Shown here in pieces: positions 42,362-50,337 of a stretch of 64,000 nt of DNA. The DNA comes from Kineococcus gynurae (lineage in GTDB: Bacteria > Actinomycetota > Actinomycetes > Actinomycetales > Kineococcaceae): NCBI RefSeq assembly GCF_050871315.1, contig NZ_JBJLRE010000002.1. One strand, given 5' to 3'. The notes under the pieces were generated by a model. That model saw only the letters and a list, made by a program, of their open reading frames with translations, had not been told where the DNA came from and made no database searches. How positions within the stretch are numbered: the first letter of the stretch is position 1; each line of letters starts with the position of its first letter. The translations under genes were made by a program, and so were the position numbers.

Positions 42362-42421
42362 ACCCTGCTTGACGGATCGACGCGTGTCAATATCGACAGA
42401 CGTCGATGCGTACGGCACCAT
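42362..42421. promoter_or_regulatory. Back-to-back acr3 and arsR promoters with ArsR operator
   Basis: Minus strand: TTGACA (42385-42390), 17 bp, CAGGGT (42362-42367), 7 nt, acr3 GTG. Plus strand: TCGACA (42393-42398), 17 bp, CACCAT (42416-42421), 7 nt, arsR ATG. The dyad ATCGACAGACGTCGAT (42392-42407) covers the arsR -35 and abuts the acr3 -35; another ATCGAC is at 42376-42381. Confidence 0.7.
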
Positions 42422-42428
42422 CGGGGTC

Positions 42429-42803
42429 ATGCCCTCCGCCCGCCCCGCCCCGTCGACCGAGGACCGGTGCAGCGCGACGCTCGTCGGAGAACCCCTGACG
42501 GCCGGAACCGCGACCGACCTCGCCCGGACCTTCAAGGCTCTGGCCGACCCGGCCCGGCTGCGGCTGCTCTCGCTGGTCGCCGCCCACGAGGGCGGGGAGG
42601 CGTGCGTGTGCGATCTGGTGGAACCCCTGGGCCTGAGCCAGCCGACCGTGTCGCACCACCTGCGGGTGCTCGTCGAGGCGGGGCTGCTGCGCCGGGAGAA
42701 GCGCGGGGTGTGGGCCTACTTCGCCCTGGCCCCGGAGACCCTGGCCGACGTGTCCGCCATCCTCGACCCCCGTTCCGCCCTCGTCCCCGGGAGCCGTCCG
42801 TGA
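42429..42803 (+). CDS. arsR: ArsR-family arsenic-responsive repressor
   Basis: A 124-residue winged-helix repressor. The arsenite-binding CVC is in the alpha-3 region (GEACVCDLVEPLGLSQPTVSHHLRVLVEAGLLRREKRGVWAYFAL), as in classical ArsR, with a third Cys (Cys14, EDRCSATL) available as ligand. It releases the shared promoter region when As(III) or Sb(III) binds. ATG 42429 follows a leaderless-type promoter. The stop overlaps arsC by 4 bp. Confidence 0.93.
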   Translation: MPSARPAPSTEDRCSATLVGEPLTAGTATDLARTFKALADPARLRLLSLVAAHEGGEACVCDLVEPLGLSQPTVSHHLRVLVEAGLLRREKRGVWAYFALAPETLADVSAILDPRSALVPGSRP

Positions 42804-43228
42804 CCCGCCCCAGCGTCCTGTTCGTCTGCGTGAAGAACGGCGGCAAGAGCCAGATGGCGGCGGGACTGATGCGGCACGCCGCCGGTCCCGCGGTCGAGGT
42901 CCGCTCCGCCGGCACCCGGCCCGGAACGGCCCTGAACGCGCAGTCGGTCGCGAGCCTGGCCGAGATCGGCGTCGACATCGCCGGCGAACGACCCACCCTG
43001 CTGACCGACGAGCTGGTCCGCACCGCCGACCTCGTCGTGGTCCTCGGGGACGAGGCCCGGGTCGAACCGGCCGGGGGGACACCGGTCGAGGTCTGGGACG
43101 TGGACGAACCGTCGCGGCGGGGGATCGAGGGGGCCGAACGCATGCGGCTGGTGCGCGACGACATCGCCCGGCGGGTGGAGGAGCTGCGGGTACGGCTCGC
43201 CGGACTTGGAACCGACTCATCGCGCTAG
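42800..43228 (+). CDS. arsC: Arsenate-mycothiol transferase / arsenate reductase (LMW-PTP fold)
   Basis: A 142-residue enzyme. The P-loop is CVKNGGKSQMAAG: Cys-x5-Lys where protein tyrosine phosphatases have Cys-x5-Arg. Corynebacterial ArsC1-type arsenate-mycothiol transferases have, as I recall, the same NGGKSQ form. Other family parts are VRSAGTRPG, WDVDEPSRRGIEGAERMRLVRDDIARRV. It joins arsenate to mycothiol, then mycoredoxin releases arsenite for Acr3. The GTG start overlaps the arsR stop. Presence of mca in the window agrees with a mycothiol-based pathway. Confidence 0.88.
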   Translation: MTRPSVLFVCVKNGGKSQMAAGLMRHAAGPAVEVRSAGTRPGTALNAQSVASLAEIGVDIAGERPTLLTDELVRTADLVVVLGDEARVEPAGGTPVEVWDVDEPSRRGIEGAERMRLVRDDIARRVEELRVRLAGLGTDSSR

Positions 43229-43300
43229 GAATCCTCGCTCCTGCGTTCCTCTCCGTCGGGCTACCGCCGTCGGGCAAGGTGGGTGCAGGAGGTGCCCGTC

Positions 43301-44038
43301 ATGACCCTGACCGGCGGAGCGGTGCGGACGACGGACAGCCGTCGGCCGGTTCGAGAAGCGGTGCTGACCACGGCCGGTCTTCTGTGGTTGGCGGCCTACG
43401 CCACGACGGTGCTGCGCCCCGACCTCGGCGCGGGGCCCAGGGGCGTCTGCGAGGCGGTCGGGATCCTCGTCTGGGTCGCCTTCGGGGTGGACTTCGGTTG
43501 GCGCTGGTTCCGTTCCGGGCGCCGCCGGGCGTTCATCCGGGCGAACCAGGTGGATCTGGCTCTCCTGGTCCTTCCCGCCCTGCGTCCGCTGCGGATGCTG
43601 CGCCTGCTGACCCTGCTGCACGTTCTCAACCGCTCCGGGGGGTCGTCGCTGCGGGGCCGGGTCGGCGTCTACGTGGCCACGGCGACGATCCTCGTCGGTT
43701 TCTGCGCCGCTCTGGGCGTTCTCGATGCCGAGCGCGGGGCCCCGGGGGCCCTCATCACCACCTTCCCCGACGCCTGCTGGTGGGTCACGACCACGATCAC
43801 CACGGTGGGGTACGGGGACCTGTACCCCGTGACGGGAACGGGCCGGCTCGTGGCCGTCGCGCTGATGCTGGCCGGGATCGCGCTGCTGGGCACGGTCACG
43901 GCTTCCCTGGCGTCGTGGTTCATCGAACGGGTCGGTGCTGAGCAGGAGGGTTCGGCGGCGGCGACGCGGGCCGACGACGCGGCACTGACCCGGGAGGTCC
44001 GGGAACTTCGCGCCGAACTCCGACGCCGGGAGAACTGA
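43301..44038 (+). CDS. Voltage-gated-like K+ channel
   Basis: A 245-residue channel. The selectivity filter is TTTITTVGYGDLYPVTG. It has about four hydrophobic segments ahead of the pore helix, including an Arg-bearing helix (ALRPLRMLRLLTLLHVLNRSG) that resembles S4, so it is probably a six-TM channel. The C-terminus is a coiled coil (LTREVRELRAELRRREN) that likely tetramerises. ATG 43301 has GCAGGAGG 8 nt upstream. No TrkA/RCK domain is present. Confidence 0.88.
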   Translation: MTLTGGAVRTTDSRRPVREAVLTTAGLLWLAAYATTVLRPDLGAGPRGVCEAVGILVWVAFGVDFGWRWFRSGRRRAFIRANQVDLALLVLPALRPLRMLRLLTLLHVLNRSGGSSLRGRVGVYVATATILVGFCAALGVLDAERGAPGALITTFPDACWWVTTTITTVGYGDLYPVTGTGRLVAVALMLAGIALLGTVTASLASWFIERVGAEQEGSAAATRADDAALTREVRELRAELRRREN

Positions 44039-44082
44039 GAGGGCCGACGTCGGCCACGAGCACCAAGCGGGACGCGGTCGGA

Positions 44083-44298
44083 GTGGAGGTGGCGGCCGGA
44101 GCACCGGTGCTCGTCCGGTTGTGGTCGACGGGACAGCTCGACTGGCACGACGGATCCGATGCCCGGGACGCCTGGGCGCAGCGCCGGGGAGCGGTGGTGT
44201 CGCCCGGTGCGAAGGTGCCGCGGGGCGAGGTGGCGTGGACGGCGGGGGTCTGGACGGACGGGGACGCGGTCGTCGTCCTGCTCGACGGGCACTGCTGA
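44083..44298 (+). CDS. Small hypothetical protein (71 aa)
   Basis: A 71-residue soluble protein: APVLVRLWSTGQLDWHDGSDARDAWAQRRGAV, then a beta-rich part WTAGVWTDGDAVVVLLDGHC. Start GTG 44083 or the in-frame GTG two codons on; GGAGTGGAGG is near. Composition is protein-like and it fills the gap between the K+ channel and SRPBCC genes, but no family is recognised, so it may be spurious. Confidence 0.4.
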   Translation: MEVAAGAPVLVRLWSTGQLDWHDGSDARDAWAQRRGAVVSPGAKVPRGEVAWTAGVWTDGDAVVVLLDGHC

Positions 44299-44335
44299 TC
44301 GTCTCGGTCGGACCGGGGGTGGGCATACTCCGGTC

Positions 44336-44779
44336 ATGGAGAACCGTGTGGTCACGGCCGAGCTCGTCGTCCCCGCCGCCGCGGACGTGGTGTTCGAGGC
44401 GATCGCCGACCCGGCCCGCCAGCCGGAGTGGGACGGCAACGACAACCTGGCCATCTCCCCACCGGGGCAACGGGTCCATGCGGTCGGGGACGTCTTCGAG
44501 ACGATCCTCACCAAGGGCGGCGTCCGGGAGAACCACGTGGTCGAGTTCGTCGAGGGTCAGGTCATCGCCTGGCGGCCGGCCGAACCCGGTTCACCGCCGC
44601 CGGGGCACCTGTGGCGCTGGGAGCTGGAACCCCTCGACGCGTTCACGACCCGGGTCCGGCACACCTACGACTGGACCGACCTCACCGACGAGGCCCGGCT
44701 CCCGCGGGCCCGGGCGACCACCGAGGACCGGCTGCGCGCGTCGTTGGACCGGTTGGCGACATTGGTCACGGCGAGCTGA
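44336..44779 (+). CDS. SRPBCC (polyketide cyclase/START-like) protein
   Basis: A 147-residue helix-grip protein: VTAELVVPAAADVVFEAIADPARQPEWDGND begins the fold, and LWRWELEPLDAFTTRVRHTYDWTDLTDE plus a long C-terminal helix (TEDRLRASLDRLATLV) completes it. The fold binds hydrophobic ligands in a central cavity; no function can be named. ATG 44336 is preceded by CATACT about 7 nt upstream, possibly a leaderless -10. It ends 2 bp from the convergent Lrp gene. Confidence 0.85.
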   Translation: MENRVVTAELVVPAAADVVFEAIADPARQPEWDGNDNLAISPPGQRVHAVGDVFETILTKGGVRENHVVEFVEGQVIAWRPAEPGSPPPGHLWRWELEPLDAFTTRVRHTYDWTDLTDEARLPRARATTEDRLRASLDRLATLVTAS

Positions 44780-44781
44780 CC

Positions 44782-45240
44782 TCAGGCCGGTTCCAGGGGG
44801 CGGCGGGGGAGCGGGCTGGAGTAGACGACGCTCGTCGTGATGCTCCCCAGGGTCGCGAGCCGGCCGGTCAGGCGTTCGAGGTCGCGCATCGAGCGGGCCA
44901 GCACCTTCAGCACGAAGCAGTCGTCGCCGGTGACGTGGTGGGCCTCGACGATCTCCGGGGTGCTCGCCAGCAGGTCGTGTAAGGGGCGGTAGTTCCCGGT
45001 CGGGTAGGCCAGTCGGACGAGGGCGGTGATCGGGTAACCGAGCGCCTCCGGGTCGAGGGTGGCCGTGAAACCGGTGAGGATTCCCGCATCCGTGAGGCGG
45101 CGGACCCGGTCGGCGGTGGCGCTGGCCGACAGGGAGACGGTGCGGGCCAGGTCGGCCACCGGCATCCGACCGTCACGCTGCAGCAGCTCCAGGATGCGCC
45201 GATCGGTCGGATCCAGCTCGGGCCGGGAATTCGACGCCAT
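44782..45240 (-). CDS. Lrp/AsnC-family transcriptional regulator
   Basis: A 152-residue regulator: N-terminal HTH LDPTDRRILELLQRDGRMPVADLARTVSLSASATADRVRRLTDAGIL and a C-terminal RAM ligand domain (ALVRLAYPTGNYRPLHDLLASTPEIVEAHHVTGDDCFVLKVLARSMRDLERL). It probably senses an amino acid and controls the divergent rhodanese gene or itself. ATG 45240 gives a standard length. Confidence 0.92.
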   Translation of the reverse strand: MASNSRPELDPTDRRILELLQRDGRMPVADLARTVSLSASATADRVRRLTDAGILTGFTATLDPEALGYPITALVRLAYPTGNYRPLHDLLASTPEIVEAHHVTGDDCFVLKVLARSMRDLERLTGRLATLGSITTSVVYSSPLPRRPLEPA

Positions 45241-45334
45241 GCCGGCGACGATACCGGGGATCACCCGGTCGAGAGCCCCGTTCGCCGTCGAAGCGGCCTT
45301 CCACGTGGTCGGGGTAACGTCGTTGGATCGCAGC

Positions 45335-45769
45335 ATGACGATCCCGTCCGCGGCCGAGTTCTTCGCCGCCAAGCTGACCTACGAGACCGACCCCGCCGAC
45401 CTGGCCGCGGCGCGGGCCGCGGGCACCGCCCCGTTGCTCCTCGACGTCCGCTCGGCGGCCGCCTGGCGGCAGGGGCGCATCCCCGGCGCCGTCCACCTCC
45501 CGGGGGACCGGCTCGCCGACGGGATCACGGCCGTGGCCCCCGACCCCGCCACCGCGATCGTCGTCTACTGCTGGGGTCCGGGGTGCAACGGCTCGACCCG
45601 GGCGGCGCTGGCGCTGACCCGCCTCGGGTACAGCGCGGTGCGCGAGCTGATCGGCGGGTACGAGTACTGGGTCCGGGAGGGGCTCGCCGTGGTCGACGAC
45701 CGGGGGCGGTCGCGGCGGCCCGTCGATCCGCTGGTCGGCCCGGTGCCGGGGGCGACTGTGGTTACCTGA
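45335..45769 (+). CDS. Single-domain rhodanese-like sulfurtransferase
   Basis: A 144-residue protein with one rhodanese domain: LLLDVRSAAAWRQGRIPGAVHLPGDRL, then the active loop VVYCWGPGCNGSTRAALALTRLGY with catalytic Cys79 and an extra Cys84. It transfers sulfur to thiol acceptors or carries persulfide. The loop CWGPGCNGS is longer than the classical six-residue loop. It is divergent from the Lrp regulator (94 bp) and ends 4 bp before the ROK gene, so the two may share a transcript. Confidence 0.88.
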   Translation: MTIPSAAEFFAAKLTYETDPADLAAARAAGTAPLLLDVRSAAAWRQGRIPGAVHLPGDRLADGITAVAPDPATAIVVYCWGPGCNGSTRAALALTRLGYSAVRELIGGYEYWVREGLAVVDDRGRSRRPVDPLVGPVPGATVVT

Positions 45770-45773
45770 GCGG

Positions 45774-46985
45774 ATGCACCCACGCCCGGCGGCGGAGACC
45801 ATCCGTCGAGGCTCCAACCTGCCGCGCGTCGGGGACTACAACCAGGTCGTGGTGCTCGAGGCGATCCGGCGCCACCCCGAGGGGTTGAGCCGCGTCGAGC
45901 TGGCCGAGCTGACCGGGCTCTCGGCCCAGGCGATGTCCAACATCTGCCGTCGACTGCTCACGGAGGGCCTGGTCGAGGAGGCCGGGAAGCAGGGGGGCGG
46001 CCCCGGGAAGCCGCGGACGCTGCTGCGGCTCGCCTCCACGGGGCGCTACGCCGTCGGGGTGCACCTGGACCCGGCCCTCGTCACCGTGGTCGTGCTCGAC
46101 CTGGTGGGCAACGTCGTCGCGCGCCACGACCTCCCGTTGCGCCGGCGCCGCTCGGCCGACGCCGTGCTGGCCGAGGTCGCGCGCGAGGTCGAGACGCTCG
46201 TCGCCACCTCCGGGGTGGACCGCGAGCGCATCGTCGGGCTGGGGGTCGCCGCTCCCGGCCCGGTCGACGCCGCCACCGGTTCGCTCGTCCACCCCCCCAA
46301 CCTGCCCGGGTGGGAACGGGTCCGGGTCCGCGACGTGCTGGCCGCGGCGACCGGCCTGCCCGTCGTCCTGGACAAGGACGTCATCGCCGCGGCGGTCGCG
46401 GAACTCTGGTCCGGCGGGGTGGGCGGTACCGGCAGCGCCGTGTTCGTCTACCTGGGGACCGGTATCGGCGCCGGCCTGGTCCTGCGCGGCGAGGTGTTCC
46501 GGGGGGCGTCGGGCAACGCGGGCAGCATCGGCGACCTGATCTCGGGAACGGACGGGCTGCGGCTGGGCGAGGTGTGCGCGCCCGCCGCGGTGGTGGCCGA
46601 GGCGGAACGGCGCGGACTGGGTTCATGGGGCGGCGATCCGACGGCGCTGCAAGCGGTCGCGGCCCTCTCCGAGGGGGGGTCCGCCCCGGCCCGGGAGTTG
46701 TTGGAGGACCAGGCTCGGCACGTGGCCAAGAGCGTGGTCGACCTCGTCGACCTGCTCGACGTGGAACAGGTGGTGTTCGGGGGCCCCCTGTGGTCGCGGC
46801 TCTCGCCGACGTTCCTCGCGGTGGTCCCCCCGGTCGTGCGCCGGGAGGCGGTGGCCGCCGGGATCCACGCCGTCCAGGTGCGGGGGACCCGGGTCGGGGT
46901 GGACGTCGCCGCCGTGGGGGCGGCCTGCCTGGTCCTGGAGGACGCGTTCGGCCCGCGGGCCGCGACCCTGCTCGTGGGGCACTGA
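45774..46985 (+). CDS. ROK-family transcriptional regulator
   Basis: A 403-residue NagC/XylR-type regulator. The N-terminal winged HTH is VGDYNQVVVLEAIRRHPEGLSRVELAELTGLSAQAMSNICRRLLTEGLV. The ROK sugar-kinase-like body has GLGVAAPGPVD, NLPGWERV, LDKDVIAAAVAELW and YLGTGIGAGLVLRGEVFRG. The usual Cys zinc site (CxCGxxGCxE) after GNAGSIG is absent, leaving a single Cys. It most likely represses the downstream mannoside operon and is released by a mannose-derived sugar. Confidence 0.92.
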   Translation: MHPRPAAETIRRGSNLPRVGDYNQVVVLEAIRRHPEGLSRVELAELTGLSAQAMSNICRRLLTEGLVEEAGKQGGGPGKPRTLLRLASTGRYAVGVHLDPALVTVVVLDLVGNVVARHDLPLRRRRSADAVLAEVAREVETLVATSGVDRERIVGLGVAAPGPVDAATGSLVHPPNLPGWERVRVRDVLAAATGLPVVLDKDVIAAAVAELWSGGVGGTGSAVFVYLGTGIGAGLVLRGEVFRGASGNAGSIGDLISGTDGLRLGEVCAPAAVVAEAERRGLGSWGGDPTALQAVAALSEGGSAPARELLEDQARHVAKSVVDLVDLLDVEQVVFGGPLWSRLSPTFLAVVPPVVRREAVAAGIHAVQVRGTRVGVDVAAVGAACLVLEDAFGPRAATLLVGH

Positions 46986-46990
46986 CCCCG

Positions 46991-47013
46991 CCGCTCCCCG
47001 TCGGCCGGAGCGG
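46991..47013 (+). terminator. Terminator after ROK gene
   Basis: CCGCTCC and GGAGCGG separated by 9 nt, starting 6 bp after the stop codon. Confidence 0.5.
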
Positions 47014-47060
47014 ATCAGCTGCGGGACCGCCCCGATCGGATCACGGTTCGATGACGCCTC

Positions 47061-47089
47061 TTGACAACTATTAGTCCACTTGATGTAGA
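47061..47089 (+). promoter_or_regulatory. Promoter and AT-rich operator of the mannoside operon
   Basis: TTGACA (47061-47066), 17-bp spacer, TGTAGA (47084-47089). The spacer is AT-rich in a GC-rich genome and contains an imperfect dyad ATTAGT-CC-ACTTGAT (47070-47084), a plausible ROK-protein site that would block RNA polymerase. Confidence 0.6.
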
Positions 47090-47142
47090 AACCTGTCTGA
47101 ACGAGTCACTGCGGACTCGCCACATCCTTGAGAGGACCAGCC

Positions 47143-48504
47143 ATGCAGAGCAGGCGCACCTTCGCGGCCCTCGCGGTCTCCGCCGTCACCGCCTCCCTCG
47201 TGCTGACGAGCTGCGGTTCGTCGTCCGGCGACGCCGACGACGCGAACACCATCACCGTCGCCTACCAGAAGACGGCCCAGTTCACCCAGCTCGACGCCGT
47301 GCTGCAGAAGGCCAAGGGCGAGTACGAGGCCGCGAACCAGGGCAAGACCGTCGAGCTGGTGCCGATCGAGGCCGAGCAGGACCAGTACTTCACCAAGCTC
47401 GCGCTGATGAACAAGTCGAAGTCCACCGCGCCCGACGTCATCTACGAGGACTCCTTCCAGGTCCGCTCCGACGCGGCCGCCGGGTTCCTCGCCCCGATCG
47501 ACGAGCAGCTGAAGGGCTGGAGCGACTGGTCGCAGTTCGACGACGTGGCCAAGCAGGCCGGCATCGGCGACGACGGCAGCACCTACGGCGTCTCGATGGG
47601 CACCGACACCCGCGCGATCTACTACAACAAGAAGATCTTCGCCCAGGCCGGCCTGCCGACCGAGTGGACCCCCAAGACCTGGGACGACGTCCTGGCCGCC
47701 GCCCGCACCATCAAGGAGAAGGTGCCCGGGGTCACCCCGCTGAACGTCTACGCGGGCAAGGCCAACGGTGAGGGCACGTCCATGCAGGGCTTCGAGATGC
47801 TGATGTACGGCACCGACGACACCCTCTACGACACCGACACCAAGAAGTGGGTCAGCGGGTCCAAGGGCTTCGTCGACTCCCTCGACTTCTACAAGTCGGT
47901 CTACGGCGAGGGTCTCGGCCCCTCGCTCGACGTGGCCCTCGACGCCAACGTCGGCAGCCGCATCTCCACCGAGCTGATCCCCGAGGGCAAGCTCGCCATG
48001 TCGATCGAGGGTTCCTGGCTCCCCGGCCAGTGGATCTCCGGCGACAACGCGTGGGCCGACTGGGAGGACACCATGGGCTTCGCCCCCATGCCCACCCAGG
48101 AGGGCCAGGCCCCCGGTTCGACCTCGATGTCGGGTGGTTGGCTCCTCTCGGTCGGGGCCAACGCCCCCGACAAGCAGGCCGCCTTCGACTTCATCGCCAC
48201 CGCGCTCAACCGCGAGAACGCCCTGAAGTACGACACCGAGAACTCCCAGATCGCCGTCCGCAAGGACGTCGCGACCGACCCGGAGTACCTGGACTACAAC
48301 CCGTCCTTCGAGTTCTTCTCCTCGCTCGTCCCGGTCACCCACTTCCGCCCCGCCACCCCGGACTACTCGCAGATCTCGGGGAACATCCAGGTCGCGGCCG
48401 AGTCCGTCGCCACGGGCAGCGCGACGCCGGAGGAGGCCGCCAAGACCTACGACGAGGGTCTCGTCAGCATCGTCGGCGAGGACAACGTCCAGTCCGGCAA
48501 CTGA
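47143..48504 (+). CDS. Sugar ABC transporter substrate-binding lipoprotein
   Basis: A 453-residue family 1 solute-binding protein. The lipobox is LTSC (TASLVLTSCGSS). Core motifs include APDVIYEDSFQVRSDAAAGFLAPID, YGVSMGTDTRAIYYNKKIFAQAGLPTEWTPKTWDD, EGKLAMSIEGSWLPGQW and SMSGGWLLSVGANAPDKQAAFDFI. Context (ROK regulator, GH38 mannosidase) points to a mannose-containing oligosaccharide. ATG 47143 has GAGAGGA 7 nt upstream. Codon use is markedly biased to C-ending codons, suggesting high expression. Confidence 0.92.
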   Translation: MQSRRTFAALAVSAVTASLVLTSCGSSSGDADDANTITVAYQKTAQFTQLDAVLQKAKGEYEAANQGKTVELVPIEAEQDQYFTKLALMNKSKSTAPDVIYEDSFQVRSDAAAGFLAPIDEQLKGWSDWSQFDDVAKQAGIGDDGSTYGVSMGTDTRAIYYNKKIFAQAGLPTEWTPKTWDDVLAAARTIKEKVPGVTPLNVYAGKANGEGTSMQGFEMLMYGTDDTLYDTDTKKWVSGSKGFVDSLDFYKSVYGEGLGPSLDVALDANVGSRISTELIPEGKLAMSIEGSWLPGQWISGDNAWADWEDTMGFAPMPTQEGQAPGSTSMSGGWLLSVGANAPDKQAAFDFIATALNRENALKYDTENSQIAVRKDVATDPEYLDYNPSFEFFSSLVPVTHFRPATPDYSQISGNIQVAAESVATGSATPEEAAKTYDEGLVSIVGEDNVQSGN

Positions 48505-48535
48505 TCCGCGACCGCGTCGTCAAGGAACCCCGCTC

Positions 48536-49438
48536 ATGACCACCGTCACCATCGAGCGCCGGGGGACCTCCCTCGGCCGGACCGTCGGCCGTCTGCTGCC
48601 GATCGGTCCGGCCGTGGTCCTCATGGCCGTCTTCCTCGCCGGGCCGATCGGCTACGCGCTCTACGGCTCGCTGACCAACGCGGCCCTCACCGGTTACCGG
48701 GCCGTGAACCCCGACTTCGTCGGGCTCGACAACTACACCGAGCTGCTCGGCAGTGGTGACTTCTGGAAGTCGGCCTGGCTCACCCTGCTGTTCGTCATCG
48801 CCTCGGCGGTGGTCGGGCAGAACGTGCTCGGGATGGTCATGGCCCTCCTGCTGCGCACCGGGCCCAAGGTCGTCGGGTCGGTCGTCTCGGCGCTCGTGGT
48901 GGCGGCGTGGGTCCTGCCGGAGATCGTCGCGGCGTTCGCGCTGTACGCGTTCTTCTCCACCGACGGCACCCTGAACGAGATCCTCGGGCGGGTCGGGCTG
49001 GGGTCCACGACCTGGCTGCTGACCTTCCCGATGATGGCGGTCATCCTGGCCAACGTCTGGCGGGGTACGGCGTTCTCGATGATGGTCTACAACGCCGCCC
49101 TCTCCGAGGTCCCCCCGGAGGTGCAGGAGGCCGCTCAGATCGACGGTGCCGGCGGTCTGAAGCGGTTCTTCTTCATCACCCTGCCCATGGTCCGGCGCTC
49201 CATCTCCACCAACATGATGCTGACGACGCTGCAGACCCTCGGGGTCTTCACCCTCATCTGGGTGATGACCGGGGGCGGGCCGGGGACGGACAGCTCCACG
49301 CTGCCCGTGCTCGCCTTCCAGCAGGCGTTCAAGTTCGCCCAGATCGGCTACGGCACCGCCATCGCGACGGTGACCCTGCTGATCGGTGCGATCTTCGCCG
49401 TCGTCTACATCCGCGTGCTGAAACCCGAGGTGGACTGA
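48536..49438 (+). CDS. Sugar ABC transporter permease (MalF-like)
   Basis: A 300-residue permease with six membrane segments. The EAA loop is PPEVQEAAQIDGAGGLKRFFFITLPMVRRS. The start ATG 48536 follows AAGGAA about 8 nt upstream. It shares a base with the next permease start (TGATG at 49436-49440). It forms the channel with the following gene product; the energising ATPase is not encoded here. Confidence 0.92.
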   Translation: MTTVTIERRGTSLGRTVGRLLPIGPAVVLMAVFLAGPIGYALYGSLTNAALTGYRAVNPDFVGLDNYTELLGSGDFWKSAWLTLLFVIASAVVGQNVLGMVMALLLRTGPKVVGSVVSALVVAAWVLPEIVAAFALYAFFSTDGTLNEILGRVGLGSTTWLLTFPMMAVILANVWRGTAFSMMVYNAALSEVPPEVQEAAQIDGAGGLKRFFFITLPMVRRSISTNMMLTTLQTLGVFTLIWVMTGGGPGTDSSTLPVLAFQQAFKFAQIGYGTAIATVTLLIGAIFAVVYIRVLKPEVD

Positions 49439-50322
49439 TGTCCCAGGCCGCAACCACCGCCACCGTCGCGGTGGCCCACCCGTCGCTGAGCATGTCGGCC
49501 CCCCAGAAGCGGGGCGCCGCCGTCGCCTCGGGGGCCGCCCTGGTCGTCGTCGGACTCGCGTTCCTCGACCCGCTGGCCTGGATCCTGCTGGCCTCGATCG
49601 ACCCCGCGGCACGGGTCTCGGTGGGGCTCCCGACCGCTCCGACCCTGGACAACTTCAGCGCCGTCCTCACCCCGGAGCTGACGTTCCGCCCCCTGGCGAA
49701 CTCGTTGGTGCTCTCCGGGGGCAGCGCGGTCCTGACCGTGGTCGTCGCCACCCTGGCCGCGTACCCGTTGTCGCGCTACAAGATGCGCTTCAACCGGTCG
49801 TTCCTCTACGTGATCCTGTTCGGCAGCTGCCTGCCGATCACCGCGGTCATGGTCCCCGTCTACACGCTCTTCGTGGCGCTGGACACCCTGGACTCGATCC
49901 CGGCGACGATCGCGTTCCTGGCCGCGACCTCGCTGCCGATGGCCGTCTGGATGATGAAGAACTTCGTCGACAGCGTGCCGATCTCGCTGGAGGAGGCGGC
50001 CTGGATGGACGGCGCCTCCTCGATGCGGACCCTGTGGAGCGTCGTGGTGCCGCTCATGCGGCCCGGTCTCGCCGTCGTCTTCATCTTCGTCTTCACCCAG
50101 GCCTGGGGGAACTTCTTCGTCCCCTTCGTCCTGCTGCTCGACCCGGCGAAGCAACCGGCCGCGGTCACCATCTACACGTTCTTCGGGACGCAGGGCGCGG
50201 TGGCCTACGGGCAGCTCGCCGCGTTCTCCGTCCTGTACTCCGTCCCCGTCCTCGCGCTCTACCTCCTGGTGCAGCGCTTCGCGGGTGGTTCGTCGGCCCT
50301 GGCCGGCTCCGTCAAGGGTTGA
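49438..50322 (+). CDS. Sugar ABC transporter permease (MalG-like)
   Basis: A 294-residue permease with six membrane segments; EAA loop SLEEAAWMDGASSMRTLWSVVVPLMRPG; PLSRYKMRFNRSFLYVILFGSCLPITAVMVPVYTLF is typical. It ends ...SALAGSVKG. Only 15 bp separate it from the mannosidase gene, so import and hydrolysis are one operon. Confidence 0.92.
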   Translation: MSQAATTATVAVAHPSLSMSAPQKRGAAVASGAALVVVGLAFLDPLAWILLASIDPAARVSVGLPTAPTLDNFSAVLTPELTFRPLANSLVLSGGSAVLTVVVATLAAYPLSRYKMRFNRSFLYVILFGSCLPITAVMVPVYTLFVALDTLDSIPATIAFLAATSLPMAVWMMKNFVDSVPISLEEAAWMDGASSMRTLWSVVVPLMRPGLAVVFIFVFTQAWGNFFVPFVLLLDPAKQPAAVTIYTFFGTQGAVAYGQLAAFSVLYSVPVLALYLLVQRFAGGSSALAGSVKG

Positions 50323-50337
50323 GAGGAAACACCCGTC

